Notes: generated by a model not told the origin, from the letters alone. A stretch of 64,000 nt of DNA from Monoplex corrugatus (GCA_030674185.1 CM060312.1:74485737-74549736); one strand, 5' to 3'; counted from the first letter of the stretch, positions 44,901 through 60,240 are shown. Translations and numbers: made by a program.

Positions 44901-45714
44901 CATCTCATTCCCTTACAACCGCATGGTTATGGGACAACCTGTATCTTACCAGAAATCTGTGGCAGGAGGATTGGAATAAACAGACAGATAACAAACTTTT
45001 CCAAGTCTGCCCCAACCAGGAAGAAAATCTCCAATCTGCTTCAGGGAACCATAAGAGAGTGAGTGTTATGAAGGTTACACACGGGTCACACATTCTGCAC
45101 CCATTTGTACCTTTTAAAAAATGAAGAAGCACCGTGGTATACCATGTGACGAGCTGTTGAGCATCAGACACCTTTTCTTGATTGCTGGGATTTGTACAAT
45201 GTGAGACATAAGCATTACACGGCAGACTCCTTAAAGAATCTCTTCTGAGACATCCCTCATGATGCAGTTTTCCAGGTTTTATAAGACATTAATAGATTTC
45301 ACCTGATATGATTTTATGTCTGAGTATGTTTTTTTTTTAATTGCATTTTAGATTTGTAAGGTTAACGGTGAGCATGGTTTTTATCTGTTGTCTGTCTTAA
45401 CGGGTTGTTTTTGACATGGTGTTAGCCCTGATATGGCTCTAGTAGTCGGCTGGGCTTAAAGCAATATGAACTTGAATTTGAAACTTATCTGTCCGAAAAC
45501 AGCTGTCATTACTTATTAAAGACGTGAGTGATGTGGCAAATTTAAAAAAGATGTGATGGGCAGATGCTGTTTTTGAGAAATTATTGTTTTTTTGTGTGTA
45601 TCTTGTTTCCCACTGACAGTGATTTTGTATATACAGAACGGCAACGAGTCTGACGCAGACGGTGTATAGAGATACACAGAGAACATTATTTGTAACAAAC
45701 AACTATTTTGTCAC

Positions 45715-45832
45715 AGGTGAAATCAACACAACGTGCAGCAGCAGATGACGACCACCATCTCAACAGAGCAGCAGCAAGCAGTTGAAGGATGCAAAGGATC
45801 TGGCGTTATTTTATTTGAAAATGGTAACTTTG
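45715..45832 (+). other. Exon-like segment (weak)
   Basis: Acceptor AACTATTTTGTCACAG ends at 45716 and is followed by a locally GC-richer segment (GCAGCAGCAGATGACGACCA) with one open frame rich in Gln and Thr, leading to ATG|GTAACT. It could be a further exon of a transcript from 33911, or chance. Confidence 0.2.
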
Positions 45833-46414
45833 CTTCCTTTTGTTCATGGTAATAGTTGTGCATGTTCATGATTGAAAGACTTTGTGCATGTTCATGTTGT
45901 CACAATAGATTTACAGTGTGAAACTGAGGGTGCTGTCCCTGTTGAGTGTCATCGCAGTGCGGCGCCATCCACTTGGTGTGGAAGTGGATGGGGGGACAAG
46001 ACTTCAGGAAGGCAAGAAGGCTAATTGGCCTTCATTGGCGGGACCTGGGAAATGAACTTATCTCTCCAGTATTTTTAGACCGGACGAATGCCATTTTCTT
46101 CATGATTTTCATTTGCCATGGAATCTTTTGCTTGCGCAGGCCAGAAGTCACTCGGATCCGACTCATTTTTTGTTCCCTTCCGAAGGACAAGACTTCAGGA
46201 AAGCAGAAAGGCTAATTAAATTAGCCTTCAAGGGGAGGGACCTGGGAAATCAACCTATTTCTCCTGTATTTTATTCCAGGACAGTGGGGCAATTGCCCTC
46301 TTCATGATTTTCAACTGCCATGGAATCTTTTGCGTGCGCAGACCAGATGTCGCTCGGGTCGGTCCGACTTGTTTTTCATCCCTTTCCGAAGGACAAGACA
46401 TTCTGTTTGATTTT

Positions 46415-46530
46415 CCGGTCAGACTGAGGGGAAAAATGGAGGTTTTATGGAAATCGAACCCTGGAACCTTGAGTTTGGTTATTGGCAGGCAATCGTCTGA
46501 ACCATTCTTTCACTCTGCTGCTATTACTGT
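46415..46530 (-). mobile_element. tRNA-derived SINE head, reverse
   Basis: On the minus strand a B box (AGGGTTCGATTTCC, complement of about 46446-46459) follows an A-box-like GAATGGTTCAGACGATTGCC. It interrupts a duplicated piece of the macrosatellite at the array's left edge. Confidence 0.55.
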
Positions 46531-46539
46531 CATGTTTGA

Positions 46540-47280
46540 TTTGAAAGAAAAACAACCAACTTTACAAGAGGACACTACAACCACTATCAGCAATAACAAC
46601 AACAAAAATCTATCTCACGTTCACACTGTTCTCAAAAGTTGATTCATGAAATCTGACAATTATCAAGTCAGTACACTGAAGTTAAGCCACAGCTCCGAAG
46701 GTATTTCAGTTACCTGATGCTCAATATAAAAACAGTTGGTTTAGTGAGTAACTTTGAAAATTGAATTTCTGACATGGGTAAAGTTAAACTTAACCTCTGC
46801 TCAGAAGAAATGAAAACGGCTGTTTCTGCCATTCACATACACAAATGCAAAAAATGAACTTATCTGAAAAGAAAATTTAACCACAAAATACACAGTTAAA
46901 CAGTGCTACCATTCACATACAGATATGTGGCTCTGATGAGAAAAAAATTAGCAGAGACCTAATACATGAGCTTCAAGAATGAAGAGTAGCAGAGATAAGA
47001 TTGTAAGAAAAAGAATGATAACTAAAAAGAAGAAAAAAATGAAGGTAACGAAGCATAAAAAACCCAAAAACAATGGCAGCAACAACAACTCCCCCCATCC
47101 ATAAAAAGGTGTGAAGATGAACAACTGGATAAATATCAAAACTTAATTTAAACAAGATAAAGCATGGAAGATGAACTGTTACTTTTAACTTATATTCTGT
47201 GTACATGTACATCAGTTCTAAATTTGCTAAGAATATTGAATTGTTGGCTTCCATTAAAAAAAAACATCAATATGTAATTG
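46540..47280. other. Unique-looking spacer, no gene seen
   Basis: AT-rich sequence not matched by other macrosatellite units in the window; minus-strand frames here have no recognisable domain. Confidence 0.4.
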
Positions 47281-47344
47281 GACTAACTGAAGTCAAACCA
47301 GAGCCATGCACAAGCACCAGTCAACCTGTTAGAGTATAGTAGAC

Positions 47345-47880
47345 AAAGGTATGGCTCCATATTACACAGCTGTTTGAGAGGAGCAATACTGTACATAAAC
47401 CACAATGTAAATACCGAGACGTATTGTGAATGAAACTGTTCGAAGATAAGACAGGAACTGTACTGTACATAAACCAGAGTCTGAGTACCGAGATGTGATC
47501 TAAATGAAACTGTTCATGTTTAGAAAGGAACCATACTGTACATAAACTACAGTGTGGATACTGAGATGCATATTGCATGAAATTGCTGAAAGTTAAAGAA
47601 GAGCCATACTATTCAGAAACCACAGTCTGAATACCGAGATGTATACAAATTGTATCTGTGCAAAATGAGAGACGGACCCTAGTGTACATAAAGTGGAGTC
47701 TGCATACTGAGATGTTTACTGAATGAAATTGTTCAGGATTATAAAGGAGCCATAGTGTACATAAATCACTGAGTGAATATTGAGATGTATACTGAATGAA
47801 AGCATTGAGATTGAGAGATGAGCCCTACTGTACATAATCCACAGTCTGAATACTGCAATGCATACTGAAACAAGGGGGTT
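47345..47880. repeat. 73-bp subrepeats (seven copies)
   Basis: The anchor GTACATAAAC (or variants) falls at 47391, 47465, 47538, 47611, 47684, 47757 and 47830, a strict 73-74-bp spacing. The unit is roughly GGAGCCATACTGTACATAAA, CCACAGTCTGAATACTGAGA, TGTATACTGAATGAAATTGT and TGAGAGTGAGA. Similar subarrays occur in later macrosatellite units (for example 52020-52750, 53510-53870, 58150-58500, 62590-63120). Confidence 0.9.
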
Positions 47881-48039
47881 GATAGGCACATTAGTCTACA
47901 GTCTCATGAAGCAGCTTTCGATTTCAGGGAGAGAGGACCAGAGCCCTAAAGGCAATGGCAGAAGCAGCGGGAAAAAGCTCCAGATGGATCTGGACCAGAA
48001 GGAATAAAAATGAATTTCATAAGGTTTAAAATTCCCCCC

Positions 48040-48310
48040 ATATTTTGCTGGTGACTGATAGTCAAGTGTTTAAGACATCCGTCACAAGTGTGACTTTGCC
48101 TTGAGAAACCTGACTACCTAGGACGCGCGAGTTCAATTCCTGGAGAGGACAAATTTCTTAAAATAAAATGGTGACAGCAGAGGGGCATCCAGGAGTCATG
48201 ACCTGGATGTGGCCCGGCCCCCTTAGAGTGTCAGCAGTTAAGGGCCGAAACACTTGCTTGACAGAGGGTTTCTCCTCGAGGACCTGCTGTCCAGCTGTCC
48301 TTAGAGTTTT
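48040..48310 (+). mobile_element. tRNA-derived SINE, divergent
   Basis: A-box-like TAGTCAAGTGTTTAA (about 48059-48073) and B-box-like GAGTTCAATTCCT (48129-48141) precede a body with GGCCCGGCCCCCTTAGAGTG. The isolated head TAGCCAAGTGGTTAA recurs at about 52900-52914 in another unit. Confidence 0.55.
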
Positions 48311-48999
48311 ATACTACTGAAAAAATCGTTGAGAGTTTGAAGAGAGTTTATGACATAGGTTTAGAAAGATGAGAAATACATGGTATGGTATTACTGAAGT
48401 AATTTTGATGAACTGAAGTTTGTGACATAAAAGCACTTGTTGCTTTCAAAGAAATGAAAATTAGAACATATTAAAAAATATTGACGCATAACTGTCATGT
48501 GATTATAACACGAACAAGCAAACACGACAGGATCAAAACAAAAAATACGAGAGAAGAGCAAACTAAAATAAGGGAAAAAAAGGAGAAGGGATGAAACTGT
48601 CCATATACAGCGCCTGCTACTTGTGTGCATAATGTATGTGTCTGAATGGAGTGGCCTGGTTGTTTTATGTGACATGATGAGAGTAGACTGTATAGTCATG
48701 AAGAGATCTTTAAAAAGTCTGAAACTGTGATCTACATGGAACTTGGTGATTGCTGCTGTAAGAAAAATTGCATGATGTTGACGCCCTGCCATTTGTGCCC
48801 GCTCACATATTCATTTGAAATGTAAAATAATTACTGTTGTCAACCATTTTGAACCTTTGTAGGTCGTCAAAATCATGCGATGCTTAGTGAGAGTTTCTGA
48901 TTTTCAGTGTGCCAGCGTTTCATGTGCAAAGTGGTGGTATTGCATGTGAGCGCTACTCTAAAACATGGAATGCTACACTTAAAATGTCAGAAGCTACAT

Positions 49000-49025
49000 T
49001 GTGTGTGTGAGTGTGTGTGTGTGTG

Positions 49026-49088
<63 letters not shown>
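49000..49088. repeat. GT microsatellite at fixed macrosatellite position
   Basis: GT runs sit just upstream of the GATGGATCC anchor in most units: 49003-49086, 49591-49663, 52938-53011, 54320-54358, 55929-55984, 62042-62060 and 63541-63590. Length varies strongly between units. Confidence 0.9.
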
Positions 49089-49090
<2 letters not shown>

Positions 49091-49590
49091 ATATGTAGAA
49101 TAGCAAGAAAGAGTTGTAAGATGGATCGAGTGGGACTTGATGTTACTTAGGCTGGGGCTGCTCTCCCCATTGAGAGCGTGTTGCTGCAGTGCAGCGCCAT
49201 CCATAGTTTTTTAACTCTGAAATGATTTTCAAATCCATTTGTCTATGTTGTGTGCGCAGGCCATGATTTCAACAAGAAATGCATGAAAGGTGATTCGTTT
49301 GTTTTTAAAAAGTCTTAAATGGAAACAGCTTGGAGCTTAATGACTGCTGCAAGGAAAATTGCATGATGCCGACGCCTTCCCATTTGTGCCCCCTTACACA
49401 TTCATTAGAAATGTAAAATAATTATTGTAGTCAGCCATTTTGGACATTTGTAGAGCATCAAAACCATGGAAAGCGTAGTAAGATTTTGTTCTTCTGATTG
49501 TGCTAGCATTTCATGTGTGAATTGGTGATATTGCATATTAGCGCTACTCTAAAACTTGGAATGCTACACTTAAAATGTCAAAAGCTACAT

Positions 49591-49666
<76 letters not shown>

Positions 49667-52600
49667 ATATGTAGAATAGCAAGGAAGAGTTGTAAGATGG
49701 ATCCAGTGGGACATGATGCTACTTGTGCTGGGGCTGCTCTCTCCATTGAGAGCGTGTTGCTGCAGTGCAGTGCCATCCTTTTTTTTTTAAATCAAGACTT
49801 GAGGAAGGGAAGATGGCTCATTGACCTTAAAGGGACGGGACCTGGGAAATGTACCTGTATCTCTAGTATGTTTATACCAGGCTGCAGTGCGGTTCAGCGA
49901 ATGCTATACTCTTCATGAATTTGAGATCTCGTGGGATGTTTTGCGTGCGCAGGCCATAATGTCCACAAGAAAATGCATGGACAGCGATTCCTTTGCTTTT
50001 AAAATATGGATTTATTTACTTTATAGTAACATTGTATATAGATGAGTTTCTGAATTTGCTAAGAAAATGGAATCGTTGGCTTCCAATAAAAAATCATCAA
50101 TGTATAATTGGACTGACTATCCAAGTCAAACTGGAGACGGGCACAAGCGCCTGTCAACCTGTTGGAAAAGGAATATGTTATATGGTGTTTTTAAAGTAAT
50201 ATGAACAAAATGAATTTTGTGGTACAGGGGATTTTTACTCACTGCTGTCGAAGAAATGAAAATAAGGACAGCATAATGAAAAGGAATTTATGATACATAA
50301 TGGTCATGTGAGTATAACACAAACAAACGAAAACCACAGGATAAAAAGAAAAGAAATCGAGTAAAACCATGAGAGAAGATGGAACTGAAAAGTAAATGTG
50401 AAAAGATCAGTGTCCATATACTGGGCCTGATACTTGTGTGTGTATGATATATGTGTCTTGATGGGGTGGCCTGGTTGTTGTATTTGTGATATGATGAGAG
50501 CAGAATATATAGTCATGAAGAGCTGTTTAAAAAGTCTGAAACTGGAATCAGCTTGGAAATTACTGACTGCTGCTGCGAGGAAAATTGCGTGATGTTGACG
50601 CCCTCCCATTTGTGCCTACTGACACATTCGTTAAAATGTAAAATTATTACTGTTGTCGGTCATTTTGGACATTTGTAGATCATGAAAACCATGTGATGCT
50701 TAGTGAAATTTTGGTCTTCTTAGTGCTTCAGCGTTTGATGTGTGAAGTGGTGATATTGCATATGAGTGCTGCACTGAGTGCTGCACTAATACTTGGAATG
50801 CTACACTTAAAATGTCAAAAGCTACTTTGTGTGTGTGTGGGGTGGTGGTGGTGGTGGTGGTATAATATGTAGAATAGCAAGGAAGAGTTGTAAGATGGAT
50901 CCACTGGGGCATGATGCTACTTGGGTTCGTACTGCTCTCCCTATTGAAAGCTTGTTGCTGCAATGCAGCGCCACCCACTTTTTTAAAACTAAGACTCGAA
51001 GATTAGAAGGTTAATTTAATTGACTTAAAAGGGAAGGGACCTGGAAAATATTCTTCTCTCTAAAGTATGACTATGCTATGCTTAGTAAGATTTTACTCTT
51101 CTTCGTGTGCCAGCGTTTCATGTGTGAAGTGATGATACTGCATATGAACGCTACACTAAAACTTAGAATATTTCAAATGTCAGTAGCGACGTTCTATGTG
51201 TGCGTGTGTGTGTAGCGTGTGTATAATAGCAAGTAAGAGGTGTAAGATGGATCCAGTGGGACGTTTTGGTACTTGGGCTTGGGCTGTTCTCCCCATTGAG
51301 ATCATGTTGCTACAATGCAGCGTCTCCCATTTATTTAAATCAAGCCAAAATTAAGTTTGTGGCATAAGGGATATTGACTCACTGCTGTCAAAGAAGTGAA
51401 AACTTGGACAACGTTAAAGAAAATCTGATGCATAACAGTTATGTGATTATAACAGAAATGGGCAAAGACAACAGGATAAAAACAAAACAAAACAGGAGAG
51501 AAGGAGAAATAATGAAACTATCCATAAACTGGGCCTGAAACTTGCGTGTATGATATGTGTCATAATGGGGTAGCCTGGTTGTTTTATTTGTGACATGATG
51601 AGAGCGCAGTACATAGATATGAAGAGCTGTTTAAAAAGTATGAAACTGCAAACATCTTGGAACTTAGTGACTGCTGTTGCAAGGAAAATTGCATGATGTC
51701 CACGTGCTCCCATTCGTACCCCCTCACCCATTCATTACTAATGTAAAATAATTACTGTTGTCAGCCATTCTGAACATTAATTTTGTAAATAGTTAAAACG
51801 ATCCGATGCCTAGTGAGATTTTGCTCTTCTTAGTGCGCCAGCGTTTCTTGTGTGAGTGGTGATATTACACATGAGTGCTACACTAAAGCTTGGCTTCCAC
51901 TAAAGAACATCAATATGTAATTGGACTGACTGAAGTCAAACCAGAGGCAGGCACAGGCACCAGTCAACCTGTTAGAATATAGTAGACAAAAGTATGGCTT
52001 CATATTACAGAGCTGTTTGAGAGGAGCCGTACTGTGCTTAAACCACAATCTAAATTCTGAGACGTATTGGAAATGAAACTGTTCAAAAATAGAGAGGAAC
52101 CGTACTGTACCTAAACCAGAGTCAGAATACTGAGATGTGTTATGAGTCAAACTGTTCATGTTTAGTTAGGAGGTATACTGTACGTAAACCACAGTGTGAA
52201 TGCTGAGACGTATACTTTTGAAAGTGAAAGGGGAGCCATACTGTACATGTATGTAAACCACAGTGTGAGTACCGAGATGTAGACTGGATGAAATTTTTGA
52301 AAGTGAAAGGGGAGCCATGCTATGCATATAAACCACAGTGTGAATGCCGAGACGTATACTTTTGAAAGTGAAAGGGGAGCCATGCTATACATATAAACCA
52401 CAGTGTAAATACCGAGACGTATACGGCATGGAATTGTTGAAAGTTAAAGAAGAGCCATACTGTTAAGAAACCACTGTCTGAATACTGAGATGTATACAAA
52501 ATGAAATTGTTGAGAGTGAAAGAATATAAATTGAAATTGTTGAGAGTGTGAGACTGACCGTAGTACACATAAAGCAGAGTCTGCATACTGAGATGTATAT

Positions 52601-52931
52601 TGAATGAAACTGTTAAGGATTATAAAGGAGTCATAGTGTACATAAATCACAGATTGAATATTGAAATGTATACTGAAATAAAGTGTTGAGATTGAGAGGA
52701 AACTTTCTACACAATCCACAATCTGAATACTGCAATGTATGCTGAAGCTAGGGGGTTGATAGGCATATCAGCCTATATAATCTCATGAATCATCTCTGGA
52801 TTCCGGGAAAAGAGAGCACCAGAGCCCTAAGGCGGAAACAGGAGGAACAAAAGTGAACTTGATAAAAAGCTTAAAATTCCCTATTTTGCTGGTGACCGAT
52901 AGCCAAGTGGTTAAAAAAATGTCAAAAGTTA

Positions 52932-53011
<80 letters not shown>

Positions 53012-54319
53012 AGAACATTAAGGAAGAGTTGTGAGATGGATCCAGTGGGTTGTGATGATACTCGGGCTACTCTTCCCATTAAGAGTGTGTTGCTGCAGTT
53101 AAGCGCCACCCGTTTTTTTTTTAACCAAGACTTCAGGAATGTAAGAAGGCTAATTGGCTTTCCAGGGAAGGGATCTGGGAAATATACCTCTCTAGTGATA
53201 CCAGGCTACAGGGTGACTGAGCACATGCCATACTCTTCACGATTTTCAGATCCCGTGGGATCTTTTATGTGCTCAGGCGCTAGGCCATTATTTCAACACA
53301 AAATGCATGGAAGATGATTCGTTTGCTTGGAAATTATGTATATATTTACTATAATTTTAATGATGTACTGTATAGGTAAGTTTCTAAATTTGCAAAGAAA
53401 TATGGCTTTCAATAAAAACACATCAATATGTAATTGGACTGACTGAAGCCAAACTGGAGGCAGGCAAAAGCACTCGTCAGCCTGTTGGAATATAGTAGAC
53501 ATAGGTATGGGTCCATATTACACAGCTGTTTGAGACGAGCCGTACTGTACATAAACAACAAACTAAATACTGAGATGTATTGTAATTGAAACTGAAGACG
53601 AACCACACTTTTCATAAATCACAATCTGAATACTGAGCTGTATACAGATTGAAACTGTTGAGAGGGAGAGACGGACGCTAGTGTACATACACCAGAGTCT
53701 GCATACTGATATGTTTACTGAATGAAATTGTTAAGGAATGTAAAGCAGCCATAGCGCACATAAACCACAGTGTGTATATTGAGATGTATACTGAATGAAA
53801 TCATTGAGAGAGAGAGGAGCCCAACTGTACGTAATCCACGGTGTGAATAGTGCAATGTGTACTGAAGGAAATGGTTGAGAGTTTGAAGAGTTTTTGATAT
53901 AGGTTTAGACATATGAGAAATACATTGCATGGTATTATTGAAGTAATTTGGACAAAATGAAGTTTGTGGCATAGGGGATTTTGACTCGCTGCTGTCAATG
54001 AAATGAAAACTAGAGCAACATATTGAAAAAAATCTGTGATGCATAACCGTTGCGTGATTATGGCACAAACAAGCAAAAAGAACCAGATAAAAAACAAAAC
54101 AGAGAGAAGGAGAAAAAATAAAAACTGTACATATGCCGATCCGATACCGATTACTGTTATCAGCCCTTTTGAACATTTGTAGATTGTTAAAACGATGCGT
54201 TGCTTAGTGAGATTTTGCCCTTCTTGCGCTAGTGTTCTTGTGTGAAGTGGCGATACTGCATATGAGCGCCACACTAAAACTTTAAATGGTACAGTTAAAA
54301 TGTCAAAAGCTACATTTTT

Positions 54320-54359
<40 letters not shown>

Positions 54360-55922
54360 GTTGTTGTATAGAATAGTAGGGAATAGTTGTAAGATGGATC
54401 CAGTGGGACATGATGCTACTTGGACTGGGGCTGTACTCCTCATTGAGAGTGTGTTGCTGCTGTGCAGTGCCATCATTTTTTTTAACCCAAGACTTGAGAA
54501 AGTCAAAAATGATAACTAACCTTCAATGGAAGGGGCCTGGGAAACATACATCTCTCTCTAGTATTTATATTTTATATCGGGTTGCAGGGTAGCTTGGTGA
54601 ATGCCATGCTTATCACAATTTTCAAATTGCGTTGGATCTTTAGTGTGCGCAGGCCATAATTTTAAGAAGAAAATGCAAGAAGGTGATTTGTTTGCTTTTG
54701 AATTATGTTCTGTATAGATCAGTTTCTAATTATGATAAGAAAATTGAATTGTTAGATTCCAGTGAAAAACGTCAATTGTAATTGGACTGACTGAAATCAA
54801 ACCGGAGGCAGGCACAAGCACCTGTCAAACTGTTCCATATTACAGAGCTATTTGAGGGGAGCAGTAGTGTACATGAACCAGAATCTAAACACTGAAACAT
54901 ATTCTGAACGAAACTGTTCAAAGTTGGAGAGGAGCTGCATTGTACATAAACCGCAGTTTGAATACCGTGACGTGTACTGGATGAAATTGTTGAAAGGTAA
55001 AGAGGAGCCATACTGTTCATAAACGACAGTGTGAGTACAGAGATGTATACAGACTGAAATTTTTGAGAGTGAGAGACTGACCCTACTGTACATAAACAAG
55101 AGTCTGCACACTGAGATCTGTACTGAATGAAATTGTTAATGGTTATAGATTGTAGGAGCTATTCTGTAGACAAACCACAGTATAAATATTGAGATATGTT
55201 CTGATTGAAACTATTCAGGGTGAGAGAGACGTGCTATCGTACATAATGCACAGTCTCAATACTGCAATGTATACTCAAATAAATTAGTGTTTGAAGAGAG
55301 TTTTTGATATAGGTTTATAAAGATGAGAAATGTATGCCATGGTATTACTGAAATAAATCAGACAAAATGAAGTTTGTTGCACATGTAATTTTGATTTGCT
55401 CAGAAATTATGATGCATAACTGTCATGTGATATAACACGAACAAGTAACAAGAACGGGATTAAAAACAACAAAAAACACGAGAGAAGAGCAAACTAAAGT
55501 ATAAAAAAAAGGGAGGGATGAAACTGCATATACTGCACCTGATACTTGTGTGCATAATGCATGTGTGTGAATGGGGTAGCCTGGCTGTTTTATTTGACGA
55601 TATGATGAGAGAAGAATATGTAGTCATGAAGAACTGTTTAAAAAGTCGAACTGCAAAAAACTTCGAACTGTGTGACTGCTGTTACAAGGAAAATTGCATG
55701 AAGTCGACGCCCTCCCATTTGTGTCCCCTGATCATTCATTAAAAATGTAAAATAATTACTGTTGCTAACCATTTTGAACCTTTGTAGATCGTCAAAACCA
55801 CACGATGCTTTGTGAGAGCTTGCTTTTGTTAGTGTGCTAGCGTTTCATGTGTGAAGTGGTGGTATTGCATATGGGTCTTACACTAAAACTTGGCATGCTA
55901 CACTTAAAATGTCAAAAGCTAC

Positions 55923-55987
<65 letters not shown>

Positions 55988-56486
55988 ATAGCAAGGAATG
56001 TTTGTAAGATGGATCCAGTGGGACATAATGGTACTTGTGCTGGGGCTGGTCTCCTCAGTGCAGCACCACTCTATTTTTTTTAACGAAGACTTCAGGAAGG
56101 TAAGAAGGCTGTTTGGCCTACAAGAGATGGGGCCTGGGAAATACACCGATGCGTGCAGCTGCATAAATGCCATGCTCTTCATAATTTTCAAATCCCATGG
56201 GAACTTTTGTGTGTACAGGAGATAATTTTAACAAGAAAATGTTGATTAGTTTCCTGTTAAATCATATGTTTACTTTTAAATTATATTCTGTAGAGATCAG
56301 ATTCTAAATTTGCTAAGAAAATTGAAATGTTGGCTTCTAATATGAAAAAAATATATATCAATATGTATTTAGATTGACTGAAGTCAAACCGGAGTCGAAC
56401 ACACGCACCCGTCAACCTGTTAGAATATAGTAGACAAGGATATGGCTCCATGTTACAGAGCTATTCGGGAGGAGCTGTATTCTATG

Positions 56487-56610
56487 TTATTGTTACTGTT
56501 GTTTAAAGCCCAGCCGGCTGCATAGAGCATATCAGGGCTATGACCGCTTCAAAACATACAAAACTTCAACAACAACAACAACAAGCAAAAGAAAACATGA
56601 AAAGTTTAAA
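56487..56610 (-). repeat. R2-type retroelement tail in the array
   Basis: The + strand GTTTAAAGCCCAGCCGGCTG, CATATCAGGGCTATGACCGC and AACATACAAAACTTCAAC are the complement of the R2 3' end, here inserted in a macrosatellite unit. A more diverged copy lies at 62745-62830. Confidence 0.65.
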
Positions 56611-59600
56611 AGTGCATTTGCGATGTGTATTGAATGAAACTGTTAAGGATTATAAAGGAGCCATACTCTACATAAACCACAGACTAAATATTGAGATGTG
56701 TACTGAATGAAATTATTTGGAGTGAGAGAGGAGCCCTACTGTACGTGAAATCCATAGTCTGAATACTGCAATGTATACTGAAAGAGATTGTTGAGAGTTT
56801 GAAGAGTTTTTGATATAGGTTTAAAGATGAGAAATACATGATATGGTATTACTGAAGTAATTTGGAGAAAATGAATGAAGTTTGTGGTGTATGGGTTTTG
56901 AATCGCTGCTGTCAATGAATGAAATCTAGAAAACATATTGAAAAAATTGATGCATAACCGTCATGTGATAATAACACAAAAAAGCGAAAACAAAAGGATA
57001 AAACCCCCAGAAGAAAACAGGAGAGAAAGAGAAAAAGTAATACTGGGCCTGATAATTGTATGTATAGTATGTGTCATAATTCTGAATGAAAATCTTCAAG
57101 TTGGATAGGAACTGTACTGTACATAAGCCAAAGTCTGAATAATGCAACATGTTATAAATGAAAGTGTTAATGTTTAGAATGGAGCCGTACTTTGTTTTAT
57201 TTGTGACATGATGGGTGCAGAATATATAGTCATGAAGAGCTCTTTAAAAAATCAAACTGGAACTTAGTGACTGCTGATGAAAGGAAAATTGCTTGATGTT
57301 GACGCCCTTCCATTTGTACCTACTGACACATTCATTAGAAATGTAAAATAATTACTGTTGCTAACCATTTTGAACATTTGCAGATCGTCAAAACCATGCA
57401 AAGCTCAGCGAGATTTTGCTCTTCTTCGTGCGCTATTGTTTCTTGTGTGAAGTGGTGATATTGCATATTAGTGCTACACTAAAACATGGAATGCTATACT
57501 AAGAATATCGAAAGCTACATTTTGTGTGTGCATGTATGTGTGTGGTATGTGTATTATAGCAAGGAAGAAGAGTTGTAAGATGGATCCAGTGGGACATGAT
57601 GGGACTTGGGCTGGGGCTGTTCTCCTCATTGAGAGCGTATTGCTACAGTGTAGCACCATCCATTTTTTCAAAACCAAGACTTGAGAAAGGGAAGATGGAT
57701 AATTAGCCTTCAAGAGAAGGGGCCTGGGAAATATACCCCTCTCTAGTATTTTTATTGTATATCGGGTTGCAGATGGCAGGGTGAATGCCATGCTTGTCAC
57801 AATTTTCAAATCGTGTGGGATCTGTTGTGTACGCAGGCCATAATTCCAAGAAGAAAATGCAAAGAAGACGATTTGTTTGCTTTTAAATTATGTATTTACT
57901 TACTTTTGAATATGTTCTGTATATATCAGTATCTAATTATGATAAGAAAATTGAATTGTTGGATTCCAGTGAAAAACATCAAATGTCACTGGACTGACTG
58001 AAGTCAAACCAGAGGCAGGCACAAGCACCTGTCAACCCGCTAGAATACAGTAGACAAAGGTTTGGCTTGATATTACTGAAGTCAAATCGGAGGCAGGCAC
58101 AAGCACCTGTCAACCCGCTAGAATACAGTAGACAAAGGTTTGGCTCATATTACAGAGCTGTTTGATGGGAACCGTAGTGTACATGAATCACAATCTAAAT
58201 ACTGAGACATTCTAAATGAAACTATTGAAAGTTACAGAGAAATGTACTGTACATAAACTCAGTTCGAATACTGAGACGTATTTCTGCATGAAATTGTTGA
58301 AAGGTAAAGAGGAGCCATACTGTTCATAAACCACAGTCTGAATACTGAGATATTTACAGATTGAAAGTGAAAGACGGATCGTATCATATATAAACCAGAG
58401 TCTGCATACTGGGAGTAGTCCTGAATGAAATTGTTAAAGGTTATAAATTATAGGAGCCATACTGTACATAAGCCACAGTGTGAATTTTGAGATGTGTTCT
58501 AAAAAAAAATGTGTTTGAAGAGAGTTTTTGATATAGGTTTATAAAGATGAGAAATGCATGGTATGGTATTATTGAAATAATTTGGACAAAATGAAGTTTG
58601 TGTCATGGGTGATTGTGGCATAGGTGACTTTGATTTGCTGCTGTCAAAGAAATGAAGAGTAGGAGAACATGATCAGAAAAAAACCCACATTCTTATGATG
58701 CATAAGATTTGTGTGATTATAACACAGACAAACAGAAACAACAGGATAAAACAAAACAAAACGAAGAACCAGTAGAGAATTCCAAACTAAAACAAGAACC
58801 AAAGAAAACGAAAAAAGTGATCAAACCATACATAAATGGACCTGATACTTGTGTGTATAATGTATGTGTCTGAATGGGGTAGCCTGGTTGTTTTATTTGT
58901 GACACGATGACAGCAGAGTATATGGTCATGAAGAGCTCTTATGTGCATGTGTGTATATGTGAGGTATGTGTGGAATAACAGGAAATAGTTGTAAGATGGA
59001 TCCAGTGGAACATGATAGTACTTATGCTGGACTGCTCTCCCCATTGAGAGCGTGATGCTGTAGTGCAGCGCCACCCTATTTTTTTTTTTATAGAAGACTT
59101 CAGGCCTTAAAGGGAAGGGATCTGGGTAATATACCTCTCTCAGTGTTTTTATACCAAACTGCAGGTGGCTAGGCGAATGCCACGCTCTTTTGTTTTCAAA
59201 TCCCGTGGGATGTGTTGCATGTGCAGGCCATAGTTTCAACAAGACAGTACACGGAAGATGATTCGTTTGCTTTTAAATTAATATTTTCTTTTAAGATATA
59301 ATGTATATAAATCAGTTTCTAAATTTGCTAACAATATTGGATTATTGGCGTCCAGTAAATCAGTATGTAATTGGACTGACTGAAGCCAAACCAGAGGCTG
59401 GCACAAGCACCTGTCAACCTGTTTCGATATAGTGGACAAAGGCATGGCTCCAAATTACAGAGCTGTTCGACAAGAACTGTACTGTACATAAACCACAGTC
59501 CGAATACTGACATGTATACTGAATTAAATTGCTCAAAGTTGAGGAAGAGCCATACTGTTCATCAACCACAGTGTGAATTCTGAGCTGTATACAGATTGAA

Positions 59601-60240
59601 ACTGTTGAGAGTGAGAGACGGACACTAGTGTACGTAAACCAGAGTGTGCATACTGAGATGTGTACTGAATGAAATTGGTAAGGATTAGAAAGGAGCCATA
59701 GTGTACATTAAACACTTTGTGAATACTGCAATGTGTACTGAAAGAAAAATTGAGAGTTTGAAGAGAGTTTTTGATATAGGTTTAGAAAGATGGGAAATGC
59801 ATGGTATGGTATTATTGAAGTAATGTGGAGAAAATGAAGTTTGTGGCACAGGAGATTTTGACTTGCTGCTGTCAAAGGAAGGAAAATCAGGACAACATAA
59901 TAAAAACAATTCATGATGCATAACAGAGTTGTGATTTTAACACAAACAATCAAAACGGGATATAAAAAAACAGCATCAAGAGGAGAGAAGATTTAAAAAA
60001 AAAAAAACCAAGGAGAGACGATCAAACTGTCCACATACTGGGCTTGATTCTTGTGTGGATAATGTATATGTTAATGGGTTCACCTGGTTGGTTTATTCGT
60101 GACAGGATGAGAGCAGAATATGTTGTCATAAAGAGCTTTTTAAAAAGTGTGAAGCAACAAACAACTTGGAACTTAGTGACTGCTGATGCAAGGAAAAATG
60201 CATGATGTCAATGCCTCCCATTCGTGACCCCTGACACATA

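Noticed and set aside
46948..59953. Many 60-150-codon minus-strand frames in the macrosatellite
   Set aside because: They change frame and break between repeat units, and show no domains; they are repeat-derived.
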